A program made the position numbers and the translations under genes. Of a DNA stretch of 30,598 bases, positions 1 through 7,215 are shown piece by piece; within the stretch, counting starts at the first letter, position 1, and each line of letters starts with the position of its first letter. The stretch spans positions 1-30,598 of the forward strand of contig CAZILH010000010.1 of assembly GCA_964540095.1 (NCBI GenBank), read 5' to 3'. Under the pieces are notes generated by a model. It saw nothing but the letters and a program-made list of their open reading frames with translations. It was not told the DNA's origin and searched no databases. The DNA is from CALMZN01 sp964540095 (lineage in GTDB: Bacteria > Patescibacteriota > Patescibacteriia > UBA1558 > GWA2-36-10).

Positions 1-6
1 GGACTT

Positions 7-210
7 CTACCGGATGATGACGGAATCGGGCGCCGACGGCGTCTTCTGCTGGTGGGGCCCTCCCTTGATGCGGGAATGACCCGTCATTTCAGCACCGCAT
101 TTTGAGCAGTGCTTGGTGGGAGGGATGCTTGGGGCGTTTGGATCCTGATATTCATGCTCGGCATGACCGCATCCAGGACACTCCCACACAAAGTTGTCTG
201 TAGGGAACAT
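7..210 (-). CDS. small zinc-ribbon protein in GC-rich island
   Basis: This 67-residue protein has two Cys pairs, CPGCGH at residues 11-16 and CSKCGAEM near residue 35, in the spacing of a rubredoxin-like or zinc-ribbon knuckle, so it probably binds one Zn (or Fe). No signal peptide or membrane segment is visible. The ATG is set by a near-perfect Shine-Dalgarno AGGAGGT five bases upstream, which is striking because the AT-rich neighbours have none. It lies 17 bases after the stop of the other Cys-rich gene (228-434) and shares its GC-rich composition, so the two are probably one transcript. I recognise no specific family; a DNA- or protein-binding zinc adaptor or a redox partner are the obvious options. 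Confidence 0.72.
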   Translation of the reverse strand: MFPTDNFVWECPGCGHAEHEYQDPNAPSIPPTKHCSKCGAEMTGHSRIKGGPHQQKTPSAPDSVIIR

Positions 211-227
211 GGCTTACCTCCTAGGGG

Positions 228-434
228 TCAATCCTGGCTCTGCTCATACTGGATGGCGGTCATACCTCCATGATGCGGGCAGTCGGGGTGGGGTTTCGGC
301 AGAACGCAGTGTTCCAGACAGTACTCGCTACCGGAGTGGGCGCCAGCGAGGACTTGTGTCTTGGTCAACGGAGTTGTACAGACGCAGGCAGTGGCACAGA
401 TACAGCGAGTGACTTTGACTTCTCCTGTGGGCAT
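228..434 (-). CDS. small Cys/His-rich protein in GC-rich island
   Basis: This 68-residue protein carries eight Cys: C11, C13, C17 and C19 in CICATACVC, then a second group YCLEHC and a final CPHHGG. The count and spacing suggest metal binding, but I recognise no family. The start is fixed by AAGGAG eight bases upstream of the ATG. A promoter-like TTGACA lies further upstream at 509-514, in the AT-rich flank. It is the first gene of a two-gene unit with 7-210. Its base composition (GC well above half) and its strong ribosome binding site differ from the flanking genes, which suggests transfer. No transmembrane helix is visible. Confidence 0.68.
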   Translation of the reverse strand: MPTGEVKVTRCICATACVCTTPLTKTQVLAGAHSGSEYCLEHCVLPKPHPDCPHHGGMTAIQYEQSQD

Positions 435-485
435 ATTAGCTACTCCTTGGAGAAAGATTGGAAGGTTCGGGGCGAATTGTTATTT

Positions 486-514
486 ATTTAATATTGTTTA
501 ATGTATGTTGTCAA
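486..514 (-). promoter_or_regulatory. sigma70-type promoter of first GC-rich cassette
   Basis: On the minus strand TTGACA (509-514) is followed after 17 bases by TTAAAT (486-491), a 4-of-6 match to the -10 consensus. It reads toward the gene at 228-434. The box sits in the AT-rich flank just outside the GC-rich coding part, as in the two other cassettes. Confidence 0.5.
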
Positions 515-584
515 ATTTGGAGTTTTTATCAATTTTTCTCTTTTTCTCTTCGCCACCTTTTTAGAAAAGGTGGCGCCAAAATTT

Positions 585-725
585 CGCCTCTAGAAAAATT
601 TTGTAATTTGTTGCTCCTAGCCGCTAAAACCGCGAACTCCCCAGCCCTTTGCGAAGGGCTGTGTCAGACAGCGCGGTTTTTTGCGCGTCTAGTCGCTTCC
701 AAATTTTAATATTTTTCTAAGGGCG
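585..725. repeat. 141-bp imperfect palindrome
   Basis: The 323-base gap between 434 and 758 holds the cassette promoter, a hairpin at about 551-575 (GCCACCTTTT / AAAAGGTGGC), and this long palindrome. The left arm reads CGCCTCTAGAAAAATTTT and its complement returns at about 698-725. Inner arms AACCGCG/CGCGGTT flank a central AGCCCTTTGCGAAGGGCT hairpin (643-660). The whole unit could fold as one long stem and has no coding capacity that I trust. It resembles a MITE/REP-type element. Its central stem recurs in the terminators at 25076-25133 and 26839-26878. Confidence 0.6.
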
Positions 726-757
726 AAAAAGTATTTGATTTTATTTGCTCCTCAATT

Positions 758-1177
758 TTATTTTTTTATTGAAGAGGTGGCTTCTAAAGAATAAATTTTT
801 TTATTTAACTCTTTTAATTCAGCGGTCATCTGGTTATAAGAGTCAAGTTGATTTTTTTGCCACGTAGCATCCGTCCGGTCATCTTTGTTAGCATAATAGA
901 CAGCGGTAAGACTGAAAATAATAGCAATTATACTGAAGAATAGACCAAACAATGTTGTTTTTTTTGAGAAGCTCGAGTTTTTTGCGTTTGATCTATTTCC
1001 CATTTCAATCAAACCAATTTGAGCTATAGCAGAGTATTTTTTTGTATAACTTTCGTGTTTTGTTTTTACAATACCCCACGCCAATTCTTCTACTTTTTTT
1101 TGCAACAATGCGTCATTAGTTTTGTATGGAAAATCTAGAGGAATTTCGATTGGTATTTCCGGTGTGTCTGCGCCCAT
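758..1177 (-). CDS. membrane-anchored coiled-coil protein
   Basis: This 139-residue protein has a hydrophilic N-terminal half, one transmembrane helix at about residues 76-96 (LFGLFFSIIAIIFSLTAVYY), and a short charged C-terminal tail that looks like a coiled coil (ELKELNKKIYSLE). No signal peptide is seen, so the N terminus is probably cytoplasmic. It is the third gene of the run nrdJ - 113-residue gene - this gene, 57 bases behind its upstream neighbour, and is probably co-transcribed. No ribosome binding site precedes the ATG; the leader is A/T-only, as is usual here. I recognise no family and infer no function. Confidence 0.7.
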   Translation of the reverse strand: MGADTPEIPIEIPLDFPYKTNDALLQKKVEELAWGIVKTKHESYTKKYSAIAQIGLIEMGNRSNAKNSSFSKKTTLFGLFFSIIAIIFSLTAVYYANKDDRTDATWQKNQLDSYNQMTAELKELNKKIYSLEATSSIKK

Positions 1178-1234
1178 ATTTTTTTAATTATATTTTTTAT
1201 CATAAACCTCCACCTCAATGACAGGGGCTTATGT

Positions 1235-1576
1235 TTACTCGTTAATTTTTTTCGGAACCTCCGTGTATCTGTCATCATTAGTAAGCATGTGCAGGGAAAT
1301 CAAGTGTGTCAATATACTATGAATAGCGGGTATTCTACCGTTTTGCCGCTCATGATTAACTAAATCTATTAGGTCTTCGGTTGATAGAGAATTTAAAAAC
1401 ACTAAAATATGTTGTGTTTGTTCATCCTGATCATCAAATAATTTTCGTAAATATTTGGGGTTGCATTTTGCCTTAAAATTAGAAATATCCTCGGTCGTCA
1501 CTTCGTTTAAGTGTGACAGGAGTTCCATCAAACTGGTGGGTTTTTTTTCAAAATTTGGTTTTAGTTGTTCCGTCAT
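1235..1576 (-). CDS. hypothetical soluble helical protein downstream of nrdJ
   Basis: This 113-residue acidic, Leu-rich, apparently all-helical cytosolic protein has no Cys-pair, membrane or catalytic motif that I recognise. Its ATG begins one base after the nrdJ stop codon, so it is almost certainly in the nrdJ operon and translated by coupling or reinitiation. Tight coupling to a ribonucleotide reductase raises the possibility of a linked role in nucleotide supply or replication, but nothing in the sequence shows this. Confidence 0.72.
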   Translation of the reverse strand: MTEQLKPNFEKKPTSLMELLSHLNEVTTEDISNFKAKCNPKYLRKLFDDQDEQTQHILVFLNSLSTEDLIDLVNHERQNGRIPAIHSILTHLISLHMLTNDDRYTEVPKKINE

Positions 1577-1577
1577 A

Positions 1578-4538
1578 TTATTTCATATCACACGAGCCTT
1601 TAAATCCACACTGCTTAGAGCATTCAGTGCATCCTCCCATTTTGACCATCACGCCAAGCTTGCAGTTGGGGCAGATTTTGCCTACTTCAGTGCCATAGCT
1701 GTCATCCAACCCGTCTAGTTCTATGGCTAATTTTTCTTTGGCAATTTCTACGTGCTTTTGGGGATTTTGGATTTCCATAATTTGCTCAGTTGCTTCCGGT
1801 GGTGGAGCAATGGCTACTTTGACTGTCACTTTTTCAGTTTCAGTTTTGTCATTACCATTGTAGGCCAGATTTTTCTTTTCAGTTTCTTTGTCTATAGATA
1901 GCACTTGCTCAGTACGACTGGAATCGCGGTAAATGGTGACACCCTTGCAACCCAGTTCATAGGCCTTTTCATAAAGTTGAGCGGTTTGCTCGACAGTAAA
2001 ATCTGCCGGAGCATTGGCTGTCTTACTAATAGAGGAATCAGTCCAGCGCTGGACAGTGGCTTGGACCTTGATGTGGTCTGTGGGGTTGAGATCCATAGAT
2101 GACACAAAGAATTCTGGCAATTCGCCATTGTGGGTATATTGGTCGGCTAGCGGTATGTAGCACTCATGAAAGCCCAAGCGTGATTGGCGATAGAATTTGA
2201 AAGCATAATAGGGCTCAATGCCAGTCGAGGTGCCAAGCATAGAGCCGACCGTGCCAGTCGGAGCTTGGGTGGTCAGGGTCACATTGCGCATACCATTTTC
2301 TTTGATAGCTTGTTGCACATCTTCTGGTAGGGTTTTGACAAAAAGCGAGTCCAGGAATTTTTCACTATCAAATTTAGGGAAAGGTCCTTTTTCTTTAGCC
2401 AACCTGCTTGACTCTTTGTACATTTCTATAGTAATGGTCTGGTAGAGTCGATTGATGAATTCATTGCCTTCATCTGAGCCATAGCGCAAGCGCAATTTGA
2501 TCAACAATTCTCCCAAGCCTAAAGTACCACCGCCAATTCGGCGTTCATTTTTTTGGTTGGTTTCGTTTTCTTTGAAGTGATAGGGAGTCAGGTCAATGAC
2601 ATTGTCCAAAAAGCGAGTAAGGGAGCGAGCGGATTTTTTCAAAACATCCCAGTCCATTTGGTAAATAGGCCCTAGCTCATCTTGACTTATTTCTTTGGCA
2701 AAAGAAGCCAAGTAGAGATGGCCAAGATTGCAGACACCCCAACCCGGCAAGCCCTGCTCACCACAAGGATTGGTAGCAATGATTTTGTTGAAATAATATG
2801 AATTGGAGAGTTTGTTGTAGCGCTCCATGAACACTATACCCGGTTCAGCGCTGGAGTGAGCTGATTGGATGATTTTGTCCCACAGCTCACGGGCCTTGAT
2901 GGTCTTGTAGACGCGAACTGGATAGCCAGCCGCTTTCCAAGCCAAGATATCGCCATCCCAGATATTGTCATAGATGTCTTTGTAAGAGGTGTTTTCATAA
3001 TCAGGAAATTCTAGATTCCAGTATTCATCGTTTTTGACGGCTTTCATAAAAGAATCAGAGACCATCACTGAAATATTAGCGTTTTCTATTTGACCGGCTT
3101 TGGTTTTGGAATCAACAAATTCCAAAACATCCGGATGCCAATCCCACTGCATGAGCATCAGAGCACCGCGTCTAGAGCCACCTTGCTCGATGAGCCCCGT
3201 CACATAGGAAAAAAGTCCGCCCCAAGACACTGAGCCCGATGATTTGCCGTGTACGCCTTTGACATAGGCATAGCGTGGCCTTAGGGTTGATAAAGATAGT
3301 CCGACACCGCCACCGCGGGACATTACTTCGGTCATTTGATAGAGCGTGTCGGCAATGATGGCTTTGCGTGAGTCGCGGGGTGAAGGCAAGACATAGCAGT
3401 TGAATAAGGTCAGGTTGGAAGTATAATTGCCGTGGGTATCGACATTAGCGCCAGTCATGATGCGACCAGCTGGCTGAATGCGTTTGGCGCGTAACTCTTC
3501 AAAAAATTGTTCAAAATATTTTTCTCTATTTTCAGCCGTATTTTCTACAGAAGCCACAGCTTTGGCTACGCGACGATGAGCATCTTCGATTGACTCGCGT
3601 GGCTTGTCGCATTTGTAGAGATCTTGTTCAAATTCATAATTATTATTTTTATCAGCATAAACTCCGGTCAACATGTGCAAGATGGTTTTTTCACCAGGCA
3701 AGATTTGTTTGACAATGCCTAGATCTTTTTTGGGGTACTTGCGGTCTTCTTTGGTGATAGCAATGACCAAGTCGCCGATTTCAATTTCTTCTTTTTTGTC
3801 TTTGATTGAGTAGCGGTCTAGGAAGATGATGCGTCCTAGCTCATCAAAATCCATCGAGCCATTGAGAATGTGTTTGCTTTGTTTGCTCAAAAAAATTCCC
3901 AAAGCATCTAGCTCTTTGACTTCGGGACTGGTCACTTCTTTGCCAATCTCTAATCTTATTTTTTTGCGTTGTTCGCGGTAGAGGATGAAGGCCTTGGCGG
4001 TCTTGGCCCAATTGGATTGGATCAAAATTATTTCAATGACATCTTGGATTTGTTCAACTGTCGGGGTGTCATGGCCGTCAAATTTTTGTTCCAAGACAGC
4101 GGTCACAATATCGGTTAATTTTTTGGCTTCCAACTCGTCGTATTCTAATGTAGCTTGGCCAGCCTTGATGATGGCCTGAAAAACTTTGTTTTTATCAAAA
4201 TCCACAAAAGTGCCATCGCGTTTTTTTATTTTCGACATGCCATGGAATATTTTTTGTTGCGTGCCGATTTTCTGGCCGCGTTTTTGAAAATATAGCTTGG
4301 CTACTTGAGGTAGATTATTTTCCAGCAAGACAATATTGATGGCACTTCTGATGTCATCAGAAGTGATGAGGTCGTCGTCTTGGTAGCTGGCTTTCAAATA
4401 CTTGATTGTCTGATCAGCAAATTTTTCAGCCAAAGGATTGTCTTCCAAGTCGCAAGCGAGAATGGCTTGGCGCAGGGAATTGGTTATTTTTTGGAGATCG
4501 AGGTCCTCGATTTGACCGTGTCTTTTTTTGACTTGCAT
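1578..4538 (-). CDS. nrdJ: adenosylcobalamin-dependent (class II) ribonucleotide reductase, two ATP-cones
   Basis: This enzyme reduces ribonucleotides to deoxyribonucleotides using a B12-derived thiyl radical. The 986 residues hold two consecutive ATP-cone domains (about 1-91 and 100-195, each beginning with a basic K-[KR]-[RD] strand), then the ten-stranded catalytic barrel. Redox Cys381 is in LFNCYV, the thiyl-forming Cys592 in NPCGEQG, and PTGTVGSMLGTSTG forms the phosphate loop near residue 745. A second barrel Cys is in CKGVTIYR, and the tail carries CPNC and CTEC motifs typical of NrdJ for re-reduction by thioredoxin. A segment of roughly 90-110 residues (about 225-320, rich in beta strands) precedes the barrel and is not part of the core that I recognise. 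The gene heads a minus-strand operon. Its leader lacks a Shine-Dalgarno site, and two NrdR-box-like repeats overlap its promoter. Confidence 0.95.
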   Translation of the reverse strand: MQVKKRHGQIEDLDLQKITNSLRQAILACDLEDNPLAEKFADQTIKYLKASYQDDDLITSDDIRSAINIVLLENNLPQVAKLYFQKRGQKIGTQQKIFHGMSKIKKRDGTFVDFDKNKVFQAIIKAGQATLEYDELEAKKLTDIVTAVLEQKFDGHDTPTVEQIQDVIEIILIQSNWAKTAKAFILYREQRKKIRLEIGKEVTSPEVKELDALGIFLSKQSKHILNGSMDFDELGRIIFLDRYSIKDKKEEIEIGDLVIAITKEDRKYPKKDLGIVKQILPGEKTILHMLTGVYADKNNNYEFEQDLYKCDKPRESIEDAHRRVAKAVASVENTAENREKYFEQFFEELRAKRIQPAGRIMTGANVDTHGNYTSNLTLFNCYVLPSPRDSRKAIIADTLYQMTEVMSRGGGVGLSLSTLRPRYAYVKGVHGKSSGSVSWGGLFSYVTGLIEQGGSRRGALMLMQWDWHPDVLEFVDSKTKAGQIENANISVMVSDSFMKAVKNDEYWNLEFPDYENTSYKDIYDNIWDGDILAWKAAGYPVRVYKTIKARELWDKIIQSAHSSAEPGIVFMERYNKLSNSYYFNKIIATNPCGEQGLPGWGVCNLGHLYLASFAKEISQDELGPIYQMDWDVLKKSARSLTRFLDNVIDLTPYHFKENETNQKNERRIGGGTLGLGELLIKLRLRYGSDEGNEFINRLYQTITIEMYKESSRLAKEKGPFPKFDSEKFLDSLFVKTLPEDVQQAIKENGMRNVTLTTQAPTGTVGSMLGTSTGIEPYYAFKFYRQSRLGFHECYIPLADQYTHNGELPEFFVSSMDLNPTDHIKVQATVQRWTDSSISKTANAPADFTVEQTAQLYEKAYELGCKGVTIYRDSSRTEQVLSIDKETEKKNLAYNGNDKTETEKVTVKVAIAPPPEATEQIMEIQNPQKHVEIAKEKLAIELDGLDDSYGTEVGKICPNCKLGVMVKMGGCTECSKQCGFKGSCDMK

Positions 4539-4616
4539 GGGTTTGGTTTTATATTTAATTTATTTTAATAAAAATAGCCATATTTTTTGCCCAAAAAAAG
4601 AATATCGGACTTTTAT

Positions 4617-4664
4617 ACACAACATCTAGTGGTGCAAATAATTATAGCACACAAGATATAGGAT
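4617..4664 (-). promoter_or_regulatory. tandem NrdR-box-like operators of nrdJ
   Basis: Two 16-base sites, ACACAACATCTAGTGG (4617-4632) and ACACAAGATATAGGAT (4649-4664), match the known NrdR box ACACWATATMTWGTGT at 14 and 13 of 16 positions. They are 32 bases apart start to start (about three helical turns), which is the phasing known for NrdR pairs. The 16 bases between them contain the -10 box, so binding would block RNA polymerase. The match is my reading by eye; the NrdR gene itself is not in the window. Confidence 0.72.
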
Positions 4665-4670
4665 GGACAA
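4641..4670 (-). promoter_or_regulatory. nrdJ promoter
   Basis: On the minus strand TTGTCC (4665-4670) is followed after 18 bases by TATAAT (4641-4646), preceded by TGC to give an extended -10 TGCTATAAT. The leader from here to the nrdJ ATG is about 100 bases and A/T-rich. Confidence 0.65.
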
Positions 4671-4816
4671 ATTTTTGTTTTTGGCCGATATTTCAAGGTT
4701 TTTTTATTATAATCCATATTTGTGGATAAGTGAAGTGCCTCAAATTATTCAATGAAATAGTTGTATTTTTACGCCATTTTTGCTAAGGTGTATAGACAGA
4801 AAAATAGTAAATAAAT

Positions 4817-5056
4817 ATGGCCAATATATTCCACAAAAGAAGTAATAGCCGAAGGTCGCGTGATAATCGGCCTTCGCCCGCTTCGCTTCGAGGCGAGCGG
4901 GAAAGAGAGCGTCATAGAAAGGTGTCAGACCATGATTTGGTAGACCCCATTGCCTATGTTGGGGATTTGGATTTGGTCAAATTTCCTATTTTGGAACAGA
5001 AAAAAAATACCGAGACCCAAGAGTTTGAGCCGGAAAATCCGCTTAATAAGAGATAA
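4817..5056 (+). CDS. possible small hypothetical protein containing a palindromic repeat
   Basis: This 79-residue frame has an Arg/Ser-rich N-terminal third and an acidic C-terminal half without Cys or membrane segments. It is divergent from nrdJ and has an A/T-only leader. Residues 12-32 are encoded by a nested palindrome (4850-4901: CGAAGG/CCTTCG around CCCGCTTCGC and its complement), so either a palindromic element inserted into a real gene or the frame is fortuitous. I recognise no family; the plain C-terminal composition (DHDLVDPIAYVGDLDL) makes translation plausible. Confidence 0.42.
   Translation: MANIFHKRSNSRRSRDNRPSPASLRGERERERHRKVSDHDLVDPIAYVGDLDLVKFPILEQKKNTETQEFEPENPLNKR
4850..4901. 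repeat. nested palindrome inside small ORF
   Basis: CGAAGG returns as CCTTCG at 4871-4876, and CCCGCTTCG (4877 onward) faces GGCGAGCGGG (4892-4901). The bases are much richer in G and C than the flanks. It resembles short palindromic elements scattered in this genome. Confidence 0.5.
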
Positions 5057-5077
5057 TAAAAAAGCACCCGCCGACCA

Positions 5078-5162
5078 TAACCCCTCCCGACCTCCCCTTA
5101 ACAGGGGAGGAGTTTTAAAAAGTCCCCCTGTTAAGGGGGATTTAGGGGGTTAGGGTTAGTGG
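5078..5162 (+). repeat. double-hairpin repeat, copy A
   Basis: This starts TAACCCCTCC and contains a hairpin CTCCCCTTAACAGGGGAGG followed by a second, CCCCCTGTTAAGGGGG, then TTAGGGGGTTAGGGTTAGTG. A very similar unit lies at 9409-9489 in the opposite orientation. The termini TAACCCCT and AGGGGTTA-like are themselves inverted. No coding content is present. It looks like a MITE or REP element. Confidence 0.75.
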
Positions 5163-5168
5163 TTTTTC

Positions 5169-5196
5169 CCGCCAAAGGCGGGTCCGCCTTTGGCGG
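5169..5196. terminator. CCGCC hairpin between repeat A and the RNase gene
   Basis: CCGCCAAAGGCGG followed by CCGCCTTTGGCGG makes a long GC stem. It sits 11 bases after the minus-strand stop at 5207 but is followed on that strand by GGGAAAAA rather than a U tract, so termination is uncertain. The same palindrome recurs at 25102-25116. Confidence 0.4.
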
Positions 5197-5206
5197 ATAT
5201 TTTAAG

Positions 5207-6562
5207 CTATAACTCCACACTGGTCTGTCTAATCAGCGGTGTGGCTGATAATTTGAGATCATCGGCTATTTTCTGAGCAAAAGCTTGGGTGGCCTCAGCA
5301 TTGCCATGCACCAAAAATATTTTTGGTTTGTTTTGGAAAGCCCCTAGCCACTTGAGCAGGTCAGCTTGATCAGCGTGAGCTGAGAAGCCGTCTATTATAT
5401 CTACCGCGCAATGAATTGGTATTTTTTTGCCATAGTAGTCAAAGTCAAAAGCGCCGTTGATAAATTTATAGCCCAAAGTACCAGGCACCTGAAAACCCAT
5501 AAACAAAACATAATTTTTTTGATTTGGCGCATAGCGAGCCAAGTGGTGGATGATGCGTCCGCCATCAGCCATGCCAGAGCCGGCTAAAATAATTTTGGGT
5601 GGCATAGCTGTGTTGATGTTTTTGGAAAAGCGGGACTCGGAAGTAATTTGCAAATGAGGAAAACTGAAAATATCACGATCATATTTTAAATCATCTTGCA
5701 CTTGATCATTGAAGTAGCTAGTATATTTTTTGTAAATTTTGGTGACCACATCAGCCATCGGGCTGTCAAAATATACTGGCACGCGGAAGTCCAAATGTTT
5801 TTCGTAGTAGTCATTGAGCACTTTCAAAATATCTTGCGCCCGCTCCACCGCAAACTCCGACATGACTAAGGTGGAATTTTCACGGGTGATTCTCTGGATA
5901 GCTTGGATGAGTACCGCATTGCGGTCTTTGACGTGAGCATGCAGGCGATCGCCATAGGTGCTTTCCATGACCACATAATCAGCTTGGTCAAAATACTCTA
6001 TGTTTTTGACTAGGGGCATATTTTCCGCGCCAATGTCGCCAGTGAAAATAATTGTTTTGCCAAATATTTTTAGCTTGATAATAGCTGCGCCCAAAATATG
6101 CCCAGCTTGGTGTAGGGTAAAAGAAATATTTTCATTGATTTTGAAATTTTGGTCATAATCTACGGGTAAGAATTTTTTGACAGTATTTTGTAAATCCGCA
6201 AGGGTGTATAGTGGCTGATATTTGGTGTGCGCAATTTTTTCGGCCATTATTTTCAGGTTGTCAGCCAGTACAATTTCGGTCAATTTGGCAGTTGGCGGAG
6301 TGGTGTAGATTTTTCCGCCAAAACCTTCTTTGATGAGCTTGGGTAGACGACCGCAGTGATCCAAATGGGCGTGAGTCAAAATAACAGCATCAATATTTTT
6401 GGCTGAAAAACCAAACTCGGTCCAGTTTTTGAAATAATTATCTTCCCCGCCCTGGTATAGTCCGCAGTCAATCAGCAATCGGAAAGCATCCACTTGGAGC
6501 AAGTGGCAGGAGCCGGTCACTTCACCGGCCGCGCCGTAAGATGTCAGGGTGATTTTGGGCAT
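5207..6562 (-). CDS. MBL-fold beta-CASP ribonuclease (COG1236/YSH1-like)
   Basis: This 451-residue cytosolic metallo-beta-lactamase-fold nuclease is probably an RNA exo/endonuclease with two Zn. The metal motif THAHLDH is at residues 63-69, and an FTGDIG Asp-containing motif lies near 174. The beta-CASP insertion carries a GSGMADGGRIIHH motif near residue 330 and the C-terminal FSAHADQ near 396. This motif order is that of CPSF73-like bacterial and archaeal enzymes. The start ATG overlaps the TAA stop of the upstream CYTH gene by one base, so translation is coupled. No signal peptide is seen. Length is typical for the family. Confidence 0.93.
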   Translation of the reverse strand: MPKITLTSYGAAGEVTGSCHLLQVDAFRLLIDCGLYQGGEDNYFKNWTEFGFSAKNIDAVILTHAHLDHCGRLPKLIKEGFGGKIYTTPPTAKLTEIVLADNLKIMAEKIAHTKYQPLYTLADLQNTVKKFLPVDYDQNFKINENISFTLHQAGHILGAAIIKLKIFGKTIIFTGDIGAENMPLVKNIEYFDQADYVVMESTYGDRLHAHVKDRNAVLIQAIQRITRENSTLVMSEFAVERAQDILKVLNDYYEKHLDFRVPVYFDSPMADVVTKIYKKYTSYFNDQVQDDLKYDRDIFSFPHLQITSESRFSKNINTAMPPKIILAGSGMADGGRIIHHLARYAPNQKNYVLFMGFQVPGTLGYKFINGAFDFDYYGKKIPIHCAVDIIDGFSAHADQADLLKWLGAFQNKPKIFLVHGNAEATQAFAQKIADDLKLSATPLIRQTSVEL

Positions 6563-7149
6563 TATTTTTTTAAAAAAGGATTTACCATATCAAATAATAT
6601 TTTTGGTGTTTGTCGGTTTATTTTTTCTAGCGGTAAGTTATATTTTTTGGCATATTGAAAATCTACTGATCCAAAAATAGCTAATGAGTAGTCAAAATAA
6701 AGTTTTTGAGCCACATCTTTGACTGCTTGTTCGGATGATCCTTCTATTTCTACAAATGGCTCCAAAAAAGGCCATTCATCAATAGTTATTTCTACTTGGC
6801 CAATTTTCCAGAGTTCGCGCTTGCTTTCTTGATAAGCTACTTCTTGGCAACCAAGGGCATTTATTATTTCTCGGCCCTTATCAAAATCATTTATTTCAAT
6901 ACAAGCTTCTTTTTGATCTTCAATTGTTTTGTCGCTAGGCACCACTTTGACGCTCATGGTTATTTTATCAGCTTCTTGCCTTACTCTGATCCACCCTCCT
7001 TTGACTTCATGGCCTTTGGGAAAATTCCAAACATATCTTTTCATCAAAAATTCTGGATAAATCATTTGAGCACCAGCTTTTTTTAGGCGTTGCCTAATAT
7101 CATCTTTATTGATGTTGCAAAAAGTTGCTTCGTATTCAATGGGTAACAT
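6562..7149 (-). CDS. CYTH-domain protein (class IV adenylate cyclase / triphosphatase-like)
   Basis: This 195-residue protein begins with the CYTH signature IEYEATF (E-x-E-x-x-F). It continues with a basic strand WIRVRQE near residue 74, SVKVVP, and the acidic pair ITIDEWPFLEPFVEIEG in the C-terminal half, all features of the triphosphate tunnel metalloenzyme barrel. Family members hydrolyse or cyclise nucleoside triphosphates or inorganic triphosphate with two metal ions; the substrate here is unknown. It is first in a two-gene unit with the beta-CASP RNase. The promoter is an extended -10 TGGTATAAT only about ten bases upstream of the ATG, so the mRNA is nearly leaderless. Confidence 0.88.
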   Translation of the reverse strand: MLPIEYEATFCNINKDDIRQRLKKAGAQMIYPEFLMKRYVWNFPKGHEVKGGWIRVRQEADKITMSVKVVPSDKTIEDQKEACIEINDFDKGREIINALGCQEVAYQESKRELWKIGQVEITIDEWPFLEPFVEIEGSSEQAVKDVAQKLYFDYSLAIFGSVDFQYAKKYNLPLEKINRQTPKILFDMVNPFLKK

Positions 7150-7158
7150 AATATCGTT

Positions 7159-7167
7159 ATTATACCA
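7159..7167 (-). promoter_or_regulatory. extended -10 of CYTH-RNase operon
   Basis: TGGTATAAT on the minus strand, ending nine bases before the ATG at 7149. No clear -35 is seen. Confidence 0.55.
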
Positions 7168-7182
7168 TTTTTTTGGGGCTTA

Positions 7183-7191
7183 TGATAGAAT
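7183..7191 (+). promoter_or_regulatory. extended -10 of DUF2207 gene
   Basis: TGATAGAAT 24 bases upstream of the ATG at 7216. It is divergent from the CYTH promoter within a 66-base gap. Confidence 0.5.
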
Positions 7192-7215
7192 TTAGTTAAT
7201 CACTAATTTATAATT

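Noticed and set aside
458..709. Reading frame of 83 codons over the long palindrome
   Set aside because: It follows palindromic arms and low-complexity bases, has no ribosome site, and the arms explain the sequence better than a protein.
3580..3880. Intein in NrdJ
   Set aside because: The extra segment has no splice-junction Cys/His-Asn pair and no homing endonuclease motif; it looks like a fold insert.
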